Assembly (NCBI RefSeq): GCF_943914685.1
Contig: NZ_CALUCZ010000016.1
Coordinates: 1 to 64,000, forward strand
From: an uncultured Mobiluncus sp.
Lineage (GTDB): Bacteria; Actinomycetota; Actinomycetes; Actinomycetales; Actinomycetaceae
Reading direction: 5' to 3'
Length of the DNA stretch: 64,000 nucleotides
The translations under genes and the position numbers were made by a program. A model generated the notes under the pieces. That model was not told the DNA's origin, searched no databases, and saw nothing but the letters and a program-made list of their open reading frames with translations. Numbering within the stretch: the stretch's first letter is position 1; every line of letters starts with the position of its first letter. Positions 35,892 through 43,360 of the stretch are shown here, one piece after another.

Positions 35892-37117
35892 GATTGTTCT
35901 CCTTTGAGTTCACCAGTCTTGCCGGATAGTGTTTCGTAACAGTTTGAGTTTTGGGATTGGGCGGCGCGCGCCGAATAATCCACCACGTTCCATTTGCCAA
36001 TCCGGGCGTCCCCAATGACCAGGCGTCCGATGAGGGGTTCGCCCCAGCCGGAAACCATCTTCAGCACCTCGGTAGCCATCAGCGATCCGGCTTGCCCGCA
36101 AACTGGGCCGAGAATCCCCGCGGTGGTGGAGTCCGGGGTACTTGCGGGCGGGGGCGGAGTCGGATAAAGCGTGCGTAAACATGTCCCGACCTCCGGGGAA
36201 AACACGCTGACCTCGAAGTTTGCCCCGACCGCGGAACCCCAAACCAGGGGTCGCGCCAACTTCGCGCAGGTGTCTGAAATCAGGTATTTCGAGGCAAACG
36301 TGTCGGTGGCGTCCACCACTAGGTCGTATTGAGCGATGATTGCGGCGGCGTTCTGAGGATCCAGAGGTGGTTCCTCGCTGATATTCACCTCGGGGTTTAG
36401 CGCTCGGACGGTGGCGGCGGCAGAAGCGGTTTTTGGCTCGCCTTGGCGGTTAAACGGGTGAATGACTTGGCGGCCCAAGTTGCTCAGGCTCACCGTGTCG
36501 CCATCGGCGATTCCCAAGGTTCCCCCCGCCGCGGACAGGCCGACCCCAGCGGCGGCAAGGTACGCGATAATGGGCGAGCCCAGCCCGCCAGCGCCTACCA
36601 CCAGGACTTTTGCACTCGAAACGCGCTCCTGACCGGACGCCCCAAACCCCGGAATCGCACTGTGGGCTGCATAGCGGCTGCGAGGCTGGAGGTCTGCGTC
36701 GAGGTTTGACCAGGCGGCATCGCCCTCGGAAAAAACCTGTTTCTTCCAGATCGGCACCCGGTCCTTGACGGCATCGACCAGCCAGGACACCGTAGAAAAG
36801 GCAGCTTGCCGATGGGCGGCAGAGACTCCGACCAAAATCGCGACCTCACCGACCGACAGATGCCCCACCCGATGGCGCACTGCAATCTCCTGTACGCCGG
36901 GAATCGTGCTGGCCTCACCAGCAATCTGTTCCAGTTCGCGGGCGGCGTCCGGGTGAGCGCTATAGGTGATGGCCTCCACTCCACGCCCCTGGTCATGGTT
37001 GCGCACGCGGCCGATGAACACAAGCTGGCACCCGGCTTCGGGCGCGGTGAACCCCGCCTCAAACCGCGCCGGATCCAAAGGCTCATCGGTCAGGTCCGCT
37101 TGCAGTATGGTTGCCAA
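35888..37117 (-). CDS. MoaE-MoeB fusion: molybdopterin synthase large subunit joined to MoaD-adenylating enzyme
   Basis: A 409-residue fusion. Residues about 1-150 are MoaE: LVFIGRVRNHDQGRGVEAITY, the RHRVGHLSVGE segment and DRVPIWKKQVF with the catalytic lysines. Residues about 152-395 are a ThiF/MoeB E1-like domain with nucleotide-binding GAGGLGSPIIAYLAAAGVG and DATDTFASKYL. The zinc CxxC pairs of typical MoeB are largely missing (CLRT in place of CxxC). MoaE makes dithiolene from cyclic pyranopterin with MoaD; MoeB activates the MoaD C-terminus. TTG 37117 is chosen, 5 bases after AGGAG. It is 55 bases downstream of moaD. Confidence 0.88.
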   Translation of the reverse strand: MATILQADLTDEPLDPARFEAGFTAPEAGCQLVFIGRVRNHDQGRGVEAITYSAHPDAARELEQIAGEASTIPGVQEIAVRHRVGHLSVGEVAILVGVSAAHRQAAFSTVSWLVDAVKDRVPIWKKQVFSEGDAAWSNLDADLQPRSRYAAHSAIPGFGASGQERVSSAKVLVVGAGGLGSPIIAYLAAAGVGLSAAGGTLGIADGDTVSLSNLGRQVIHPFNRQGEPKTASAAATVRALNPEVNISEEPPLDPQNAAAIIAQYDLVVDATDTFASKYLISDTCAKLARPLVWGSAVGANFEVSVFSPEVGTCLRTLYPTPPPPASTPDSTTAGILGPVCGQAGSLMATEVLKMVSGWGEPLIGRLVIGDARIGKWNVVDYSARAAQSQNSNCYETLSGKTGELKGEQS

Positions 37118-37172
37118 AAATGCTCCTAAATTAGTTCCAAAAATTAATTCGAAAACTACGCGTGGATGTTAA

Positions 37173-37457
37173 CTAGCCACCTGCGAATGGCGGTAAAACA
37201 TCGATGGTGAGGTCGGTGAGGTCGTCGAGGTCCGCGAGGCGTTTCTCGCCCGGTTCGCGCAGACCACCGACTAGGTATGACGAAAACGTAAGCACCCGAT
37301 TTAACTCAGAACTGCGTCCCCCCGCCTGCGCCGCCGCATCAGCCACGCTCAAGTCCCGTGCCACCTGCACCGTCGCGGCATCGGTACCCGCCGCTTCCGC
37401 AGCCGCCGCGAAAAACCGCACTTGCACGCCGACCGTGTTACCGCCACTATCACGCAT
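37173..37457 (-). CDS. moaD: Molybdopterin synthase small subunit (sulfur carrier)
   Basis: A 94-residue ubiquitin-like protein ending in the required Gly-Gly (PPFAGG). The glycine end is adenylated and thiocarboxylated by MoeB-type enzymes and gives sulfur to the pterin. VQVRFFAAAAEAAGTD at the N-terminus matches the beta-grasp strand. Starts 2 bases after moaA, so coupled. Confidence 0.88.
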   Translation of the reverse strand: MRDSGGNTVGVQVRFFAAAAEAAGTDAATVQVARDLSVADAAAQAGGRSSELNRVLTFSSYLVGGLREPGEKRLADLDDLTDLTIDVLPPFAGG

Positions 37458-37459
37458 CT

Positions 37460-38548
37460 TTACCCCCCAATCTGAGCCATCGAAATCGTGGGAGATTGAA
37501 AATCACGCTGCCCCAAGCCGTGCCCGGCGGGTTTTTCCTGAGTCACGCCGACCCACGCTTGTGCCAGCTCATCATCACTAGCACCGCCACGCAACATCGC
37601 CCCCAAGTCACAACTCAAGTTAGAGAACAGGCAGGGGCGCACCAGTCCGGTCGGGGAGAGCCGGGTTCGGTTGCAGTTGGCGCAGAAAGGCGCGGATACC
37701 GAAGAAATCAACCCCATCGTCCCCAGGAGTTTTGTGCCCGCTAGGTTAAACACCTGAAAACGGGTCGCCGGGGCGTGAATGTCGATGTTGTCCCGCACCG
37801 GAGACAGGCGAAATTCGCGTTCCAAAACCGGGCGCAGTTTAGAAAAATCCAGTTGTTCAGCGGAGCCGACCCGGACCGTGTGCGGGCCAAAAGGCATGTA
37901 CTCTATGGCGCGCCACTCGATACCCCGCTCCAGACAAAACCGCAGCAAATCCGGAGCCTCACGCAGACTGGCCTCGTCCAACATCACCGTGTTCAGTTTC
38001 ACCGGCTGAAAACCTGCGGAGAGCGCAGCGGCAATACCCTCCAAAGCCGAGGCGAGTTCATCGCGCCCGGTGATTTCGGCAAAACGGGCAGGGTCGAGGG
38101 TGTCTAGGGAAACGTTGATGCGCTGAACTCCCGCCGCCCGCAACGCCGGAGCCAGCGGTGCTAAACTGCGAGCATTCGTGGTGAGAGCCACCTGGGGGTC
38201 ACGCCCCGCGGCCACAAACGTTTGGGAAATCCCCGCCGCTATCTCTAACAAATCCGGCCGCAACAGGGGCTCCCCACCGGTCAGACGAACCTGGGTGATC
38301 CCCAGGCGGTGAATCGCTATCCCGGCCAAACGCAAGATTTCCGAGGAGTCCAACAGTTCCCGACGCGCAACCCACTTGACGCCCTCGCGCGGTAAGCAAT
38401 ATGAACAGCGCAAATCGCAGCGATCGGTTACGGACAGGCGCAAGTCGGTCGCCGTCCTGCCCCAGCTGTCCCGCAGCGGCATCGCCCAGGCAGACGCAAG
38501 TGGAGACGCCTGTCCCACACGATTGCCTCGTGTCAGCGTCTCAGTCAA
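37460..38548 (-). CDS. moaA: GTP 3',8-cyclase
   Basis: Radical SAM enzyme starting molybdenum cofactor synthesis. The first iron-sulfur cluster uses CDLRCSYC (CxxxCxxC, near 43-50). The C-terminal cluster uses CANC and a later Cys in the segment CNRTRLSPTGLVRPC. RLTGGEPLLRPDL is the SAM-binding GGE region. The protein ends in IGG, the Gly-Gly tail needed by MoaA. First gene of the unit moaA-moaD-moaE/moeB-moeA. Confidence 0.95.
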   Translation of the reverse strand: MTETLTRGNRVGQASPLASAWAMPLRDSWGRTATDLRLSVTDRCDLRCSYCLPREGVKWVARRELLDSSEILRLAGIAIHRLGITQVRLTGGEPLLRPDLLEIAAGISQTFVAAGRDPQVALTTNARSLAPLAPALRAAGVQRINVSLDTLDPARFAEITGRDELASALEGIAAALSAGFQPVKLNTVMLDEASLREAPDLLRFCLERGIEWRAIEYMPFGPHTVRVGSAEQLDFSKLRPVLEREFRLSPVRDNIDIHAPATRFQVFNLAGTKLLGTMGLISSVSAPFCANCNRTRLSPTGLVRPCLFSNLSCDLGAMLRGGASDDELAQAWVGVTQEKPAGHGLGQRDFQSPTISMAQIGG

Positions 38549-38672
38549 ACCTACCTACTTCCTCAGCGATTGGTATATCCCGCCATTCTATCGTGTCTCA
38601 ATTATTATTCCAGTTCACTAGGCATTTGTGGTTCGCTCTCGCCTGATGTTGCCTTTCCATTATGCTAATGGA

Positions 38673-38699
38673 GTGAGCCCGCCGGCTCACTTAATTTTT
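38673..38699 (+). terminator. Hairpin with T-rich tail before the DUF6457 gene
   Basis: GTGAGCC / GGCTCAC with a 4-base loop is followed by TTAATTTTT. It has intrinsic-terminator form but lies just 25 bases upstream of ATG 38724, in the divergent region between moaA and the plus-strand genes. It could be a leader attenuator or a stray terminator. Confidence 0.45.
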
Positions 38700-38723
38700 G
38701 ACCACATTCACCGAGGAGCAGAC

Positions 38724-39002
38724 ATGGCAGCAGAACATCGCAAAGACGATCCGGAAAAAATGGCGAAAATGGCGGCGTGGCTGCAAGCCGTCAGCCGGGA
38801 ACTCCAGCTGCCCGAACAGACTATTGCCCCCGTCCAGGAGGAACTGTTGGACCTCATCAGCGAAGTCGCACACGGGCCGTCCCGCCCGGGCGCTCCTCTC
38901 ACGGCTTTCCTGGTCGGGTTTGCCGCGGGCGGGGATATTCAGCAGGCGACCGCGAATGTGGCAAAACTTCGCGCCCTAGCCGCGCAGTATCCCACGAACT
39001 GA
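38724..39002 (+). CDS. DUF6457-type small protein in the molybdenum locus
   Basis: A 92-residue soluble protein, mostly helical, with the family-like segment KMAAWLQAVSRELQL and a Gly/Ala-rich C-terminal stretch TAFLVGFAAGG. Members of this family often accompany molybdenum cofactor genes in actinobacteria, but the function is not known. ATG 38724 follows GAGGAG; longer readings from 38628 have no site. Confidence 0.7.
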   Translation: MAAEHRKDDPEKMAKMAAWLQAVSRELQLPEQTIAPVQEELLDLISEVAHGPSRPGAPLTAFLVGFAAGGDIQQATANVAKLRALAAQYPTN

Positions 39003-39098
39003 GGTGCGGCTCACGCCGCGAACGCCACGGACACCCATTCCGCAAAAGCCGGTCAAATTCGAGAAAATAACCGCAGAAATTAAGATAAGGTGACAGGT

Positions 39099-39494
39099 AT
39101 GTCTCAATTACGGATTAAGGATGCAGCAAATTTGCTGGGTGTCAGTGATGATACGCTACGCCGCTGGATTGATGCCGGGCAGCTCAGCGCCGGAACCGAC
39201 AGCGCGGGACGTAAAGTCGTGGACGGGGCCGAACTGGCGAAACTAGCTCAAGACAAAGCCAAAGATTTTGGTGACGCGGATTCCCCGGGCTTCATTTCAG
39301 CCCGCAACCATTTCCGCGGCTTGGTCACCAAAGTCGTTTCCGACACAGTCATGAGCCAGGTAGAAATGCAATGCGGCCCTTTCCGCGTGGTGTCCCTCAT
39401 CTCCACCGAATCGGTGAAAGAGCTCGGACTGGTGCCCGGCACGGTCGCCACCGCCCGGGTCAAAGCCACGAACGTCGTAGTTGATGCATCTTAG
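39099..39494 (+). CDS. Molybdate-binding protein with HTH and TOBE domains
   Basis: A 131-residue protein. Residues about 1-50 form a MerR/excisionase-like helix-turn-helix (LRIKDAANLLGVSDDTLRRWID). Residues about 65-131 are a mono-TOBE (MopI-like) domain: SARNHFRGLVTKVVSDTVMSQVEM and the ATARVKATNVVV end. TOBE domains bind molybdate. It lies 88 bases before modA on the same strand and may sense molybdate and control modABC or cofactor genes. ATG 39099 is chosen over GTG 39090. Confidence 0.82.
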   Translation: MSQLRIKDAANLLGVSDDTLRRWIDAGQLSAGTDSAGRKVVDGAELAKLAQDKAKDFGDADSPGFISARNHFRGLVTKVVSDTVMSQVEMQCGPFRVVSLISTESVKELGLVPGTVATARVKATNVVVDAS

Positions 39495-39582
39495 GGAAAA
39501 CCTAACGACACCCTAGTGCTGCCCCAATAGAACGGTCGGCAACGGAAAACCGCTGACCTGGCTTCTAAGATAAGGAAAACTC

Positions 39583-40392
39583 ATGAAAACACTCGCGCGT
39601 CTCGGCGCAGGCTTAGCCATCTTTGCCCTGGCCGCCACCGGCCTCACCGCTTGTGCACCGGACAACGCCAACACCGCGAACTCAGAACCGAGCAAAACCG
39701 CTGAAGCCAAGACTATTCAAGTATTTGCCGCCGCCTCTCTCAAGGCGAGTTTCTCGGAGCTGGGCGAATCTTTCCAGACGGAAAACCCCAACATTGCCGT
39801 AAAGTTCAACTTTGACGGTTCCTCCTCCCTGTTTGATCAGATGCAAGGCGGCGCCAAAGCAGACGTGTTCGCCTCCGCTGACGAAAAGAACATGAAGAAA
39901 GCCACCGACGCGGGTCTGAACGCCGGCGAACCGAGCACTTTTGTGAACAATACCCTGACCTTGGCAGTACCGAAAGGTAACCCGGCCGGGGTCACCGGTC
40001 TGGACGACTCCCTCACCGGCAAGAAGCTGGTCATTTGTGCCGAGGGGGTTCCCTGCGGCAACGCCTATCGTGACTTGGCGCAAAAGGTCGGTTTCACCGG
40101 TAAGGCTGTGTCCGAAGAGACTTCGGTCAAGGACGTGATGGGCAAGGTCGTCAGCGGTGAAGCTGACGCAGGCGTGGTGTACCAGACTGACGCGCTGGTG
40201 GAAAAGGACGCGGTGGACACCATCGATATCCCCGGCTCTGACACCGTGGTCAACGCCTACCCGATTGTGGTCACCAAGATGGCTGCCGACAACGGCAACG
40301 ACGCGGCCGCAAAAGCGTTCGTCGACTACGTGTTGTCCGATGCGGCGCAAGAGGTCTTTGCCAAGTACGGGTTCATGAGTCCCGCTAAGTAA
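39583..40392 (+). CDS. modA: Molybdate ABC transporter substrate-binding lipoprotein
   Basis: A 269-residue lipoprotein with lipobox LTAC after a 23-residue signal. The mature part shows ModA motifs: IQVFAAASLKASFSELGE, FNFDGSSSLFDQM, GAKADVFASADEKNM and a C-terminal KAFVDYVLSDAAQEVFAKYGF. It captures molybdate (or tungstate) outside the membrane for ModBC. Confidence 0.95.
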   Translation: MKTLARLGAGLAIFALAATGLTACAPDNANTANSEPSKTAEAKTIQVFAAASLKASFSELGESFQTENPNIAVKFNFDGSSSLFDQMQGGAKADVFASADEKNMKKATDAGLNAGEPSTFVNNTLTLAVPKGNPAGVTGLDDSLTGKKLVICAEGVPCGNAYRDLAQKVGFTGKAVSEETSVKDVMGKVVSGEADAGVVYQTDALVEKDAVDTIDIPGSDTVVNAYPIVVTKMAADNGNDAAAKAFVDYVLSDAAQEVFAKYGFMSPAK

Positions 40393-40401
40393 AGGTTCGC
40401 G

Positions 40402-41229
40402 TTGAATCCCAATAACCACGGTTTTCCCCGCTGGCTGTATCTGCCAGCGGGGATAGCCTTGCTGTTGGTCGTTTTGCCTATTGTCGGGCTCATGGTGCGC
40501 GTGCCGTGGACTCGTCTGGTGGAAATCCTGACCCGCGACGAATCCCGTGACGCTTTGCTGTTGAGCCTGCGGACCTGCCTGGTGTCGCTGGTGCTGGTGC
40601 TGGTCCTGGGCACGCCCCTGGCACTGCTGATTTCGCGCACCGAAGGATTTTGGGCGTACGTGTGGCGCACTTTTGCGGTCCTGCCCATGGTGTTGCCGCC
40701 GGTCGTAGCCGGTTTGGCGCTCTTGGTGACGCTGGGGCGTCGCGGCGTAGTGGGACAGTACCTGTCCTTGGCTGGTATCGAGATTGGGTTCACCACCATA
40801 GCCGTGGTGCTGGGACAAACGTTCGTGGCCATGCCTTACTACGTGGTGTCCCTGGAGTCCGCGTTGCGCACTTTCGATTCCGGTTACGAGCGGATTGCGG
40901 CGACTTTGGGGGCGTCTCCGACCTATGTGTTGCGCCGTGTCACGCTACCTTTGCTGAGCCCTGCCATAGTCGGGGGCGCCACCATGGCTTTTGCCCGCGC
41001 CTTGGGCGAATTCGGGGCGACGCTGACTTTCGCGGGTTCTCTGCAAGGGGTGACCCGCACCCTCCCCCAGGCTATCTATCTGTTGCGCGAGGACGACTCT
41101 GACCTGGCTTTAGCGCTGTCCGTAGTGCTGGTGCTGTTGGCTGCCACCATGATGGGATTGTCGGCCATCTTTACCACCCACCGCGCCAAGCAGCTCACGA
41201 CGCAACCGGAAAGTGGTGATGAACAGTGA
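40402..41229 (+). CDS. modB: Molybdate ABC transporter permease
   Basis: A 275-residue membrane protein with about six hydrophobic segments. The permease EAA loop EYR-type segment (AATLGASPTYVLRRVTLPLLSPA) contacts the ATPase; MAFARALGEFGATLTFAGS is the ModB signature. Start TTG 40402 has AAAGG upstream. Overlaps modC by 4 bases. Confidence 0.94.
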   Translation: MNPNNHGFPRWLYLPAGIALLLVVLPIVGLMVRVPWTRLVEILTRDESRDALLLSLRTCLVSLVLVLVLGTPLALLISRTEGFWAYVWRTFAVLPMVLPPVVAGLALLVTLGRRGVVGQYLSLAGIEIGFTTIAVVLGQTFVAMPYYVVSLESALRTFDSGYERIAATLGASPTYVLRRVTLPLLSPAIVGGATMAFARALGEFGATLTFAGSLQGVTRTLPQAIYLLREDDSDLALALSVVLVLLAATMMGLSAIFTTHRAKQLTTQPESGDEQ

Positions 41230-42368
41230 AAACTCGCCCCGATACGGCAGCAAATCCCGCGGAATTCCCCGCCGCTACCACCGCGACCGGAGGCGAAGTC
41301 CTGGTGAAAGCAGGCATCAAGGAACGCAATGTCACGGTGCAGTGCGCCTTTCCGGCGGGGCTGATTACTGCCATCGTCGGACCGAACGGGGCTGGGAAGT
41401 CTACGATTCTGGGAATGATTTCCGGGCTGCTGGCCCCCGATTCAGGAGAAGTTCGCAGCGGGGAAACGGTGTTTGCCAATGCCTCCCGGTTCCTGCCGCC
41501 CCATCAGCGTCCTGTTGCGATGCTGACCCAAAAACCCCTGCTGTTTCCACACTTGAGCGTGCTGGAAAACGTGGCGTTCGGACCGAGAGCCCGCCACCGG
41601 TCACGGGAGGAAGCCCGGCGCATCGCGCGCCAGGAGCTAGCGGCGGTGGGCGCTTTAGAACTGGCCGATCGTCCCGCTACGGCGCTGTCCGGAGGGCAGT
41701 CGCAGCGCGTGGCGATTGCGCGAGCCCTGGCGACACACCCGCAAGTCGTACTGTTGGACGAACCGTTTTCCGCCCTCGATGTCGAGACTGCCACCAAGCT
41801 GCGGGAAGTACTGTCGAAACGGCTGCGTCAAGAGCCGCGGCCGACCGTGATTTTTGTGACCCACGACCCGCTCGATGTGTGGATACTGGCCGACCATGTG
41901 GTCGCCATCGAAAACGGCCATTTGATTGGGGAAGGCACGGTAGTAGAAATGCTGGGACAGCCTGCCACGAAGTTCCTGGAAAACCTGTCCGGCATGAACC
42001 TGTTGGCCGGAGTCATTGAGGAATCCGGCGAAGTCGCCACCATCAATGCCGGCGGGGTGAAACTGACGGGGTTGTGGCAAGGCGAGCATCACCCCGGCCC
42101 TCAAACCCCAGCTCTCACCGCTTTTGCTCCCCAGTCCGTGGCTCTATTCGAGACGGCTGTTTCCGGCTCCCCGCGCAATACTTGGCAGGCGCGTGTCACG
42201 GACATCACGCCGCGCGGCGCGGTGCAGTGGATTAGTTTGGAGCTGGACGGCGGGCAAAGCATTCAAGCCGTCCTGACCCCGCAAGCCGTCAGCGCCCTGC
42301 AGCTGGCTCCCGGTTCACCCATTTTCGCCGAGGTCAAAGCCACTCAGATTACGGTATATCCGCGTTAA
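41226..42368 (+). CDS. modC: Molybdate ABC transporter ATPase
   Basis: A 380-residue ATPase powering molybdate import. Walker A GPNGAGKST, signature LSGGQSQRVAIARAL, Walker B VVLLDEPFSALD and the switch His in FVTHDPLD. The C-terminal part (about 300-380) resembles a TOBE domain, with WQARVTDITPRGAVQWISLE, which may sense molybdate. GTG 41226 start. Last gene of the mod unit; a strong inverted repeat lies beyond it. Confidence 0.94.
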   Translation: MKTRPDTAANPAEFPAATTATGGEVLVKAGIKERNVTVQCAFPAGLITAIVGPNGAGKSTILGMISGLLAPDSGEVRSGETVFANASRFLPPHQRPVAMLTQKPLLFPHLSVLENVAFGPRARHRSREEARRIARQELAAVGALELADRPATALSGGQSQRVAIARALATHPQVVLLDEPFSALDVETATKLREVLSKRLRQEPRPTVIFVTHDPLDVWILADHVVAIENGHLIGEGTVVEMLGQPATKFLENLSGMNLLAGVIEESGEVATINAGGVKLTGLWQGEHHPGPQTPALTAFAPQSVALFETAVSGSPRNTWQARVTDITPRGAVQWISLELDGGQSIQAVLTPQAVSALQLAPGSPIFAEVKATQITVYPR

Positions 42369-42403
42369 TTTTTTATAAACCGTAAATATAAGGTGAAAAT
42401 AGC

Positions 42404-42433
42404 GCGGTAGCTGCCATTATTGGCAGCTACCGC
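42404..42433. terminator. Bidirectional terminator between modC and the HNH gene
   Basis: A perfect 13 bp stem (GCGGTAGCTGCCA / TGGCAGCTACCGC) with a TTAT loop lies between convergent genes. A second, outer inverted repeat, TATAAGGTG at 42387-42395 and CACCTTATA at 42442-42450, encloses it. A short T-stretch (TATTTTC) follows on the minus strand only, so termination in the minus direction is best supported. Confidence 0.7.
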
Positions 42434-42472
42434 CCAAATCCCACCTTATAATCACCAATTCCAGTTTGATAC

Positions 42473-43360
42473 CTATGGAACTGGCTCTTCCGGACAGCCT
42501 TTCAGCACCCCCGTCATGGCCTGTTTCTCTGCCGGGGTCACCCACAGCCCGTATTTTGCTTTCACCGCAATCTGACGCGCCACGTAAGCGCAGCGATAAT
42601 CGCGCGCGGGCGGCAGCCAGGCAGCAGCATCTTGGGATTGTTTATCCTGATTGGCCTGGCCTTTTACCGCTTCCAAGTTCAGCGGGTCGTTGGCGATGGC
42701 TTCCCGTTCCTGCTGGCTGAGCTGCTGGCCGCCGGTACGCCACACGTTACCCAACGCCACCACGTGGTCAATCTGGACCACGTCAGAAGTTTCCTGCGAC
42801 CGCTTGAAATCAACGGTTTCCCCGGTGTATTTATCGTGCAAGACCCCGCTTTGTACCACGCAGTGCGCGGGAGTGGTGTTCGTAGCCGCCCGGTATTGGA
42901 CGTCCTCTAGGTCGCGAGCCAACACTTCGTTGCGGGTATTGCAATCATCGCCGTCAAGGTCCAGCCACCCCTTGCCGAACAGCCGCTCACGGTCAAAATC
43001 GTGGAAAGAATCTTTGTCGCGCACTTCCAAAGTGTCCAACACGTCACTAGCGCGGCTCCCCGCAGTTTTTCCGGCGGTGTCACGAGTCTGTTCCCCGGCG
43101 TTCCCGGATTGGTTGGCGGAATGGGTCCAGTCACCGCCGATGAGGCCGAACAACCAGCCGTCGTCCCCGACGAACTGGGTACCCAAACCGGTCACGGCCA
43201 CCACGGCGAACGTCACCAGAGCCAAATTGCGCCCCCGCTGGTTACGGTTTGAACTCTTGCCGAACCAACCGTCCCAGGGCGCTACCTGCGGAGTTTCCGG
43301 TTCCAGACCGCGGCTTTCCTCCAGCCCAGCACCCTGACCAGTTTTGTTCTGATTGCTCAT
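42473..43360 (-). CDS. Membrane-anchored HNH family nuclease (DUF1524 type)
   Basis: A 295-residue protein with one membrane helix near 46-65 and a C-terminal nuclease domain (about 115-290) probably outside the cell. The nuclease has the DHVVALGNVWRTGG segment with the catalytic DH, and NDPLNLEAVKGQANQDKQ. Conserved Cys in DDCNTRN and near the C-terminus may form disulfides. Homologues in actinobacteria are secreted DNases used in nutrient capture. Its ATG overlaps the methyltransferase stop by 4 bases, which is unusual for such a nuclease. Confidence 0.85.
   Translation of the reverse strand: MSNQNKTGQGAGLEESRGLEPETPQVAPWDGWFGKSSNRNQRGRNLALVTFAVVAVTGLGTQFVGDDGWLFGLIGGDWTHSANQSGNAGEQTRDTAGKTAGSRASDVLDTLEVRDKDSFHDFDRERLFGKGWLDLDGDDCNTRNEVLARDLEDVQYRAATNTTPAHCVVQSGVLHDKYTGETVDFKRSQETSDVVQIDHVVALGNVWRTGGQQLSQQEREAIANDPLNLEAVKGQANQDKQSQDAAAWLPPARDYRCAYVARQIAVKAKYGLWVTPAEKQAMTGVLKGCPEEPVP

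Noticed and set aside
39682..40818. A 378-codon minus-strand frame opposite modA/modB
   Set aside because: It is the His/Gln-rich antisense of genuine transport genes, a common artefact at high GC.
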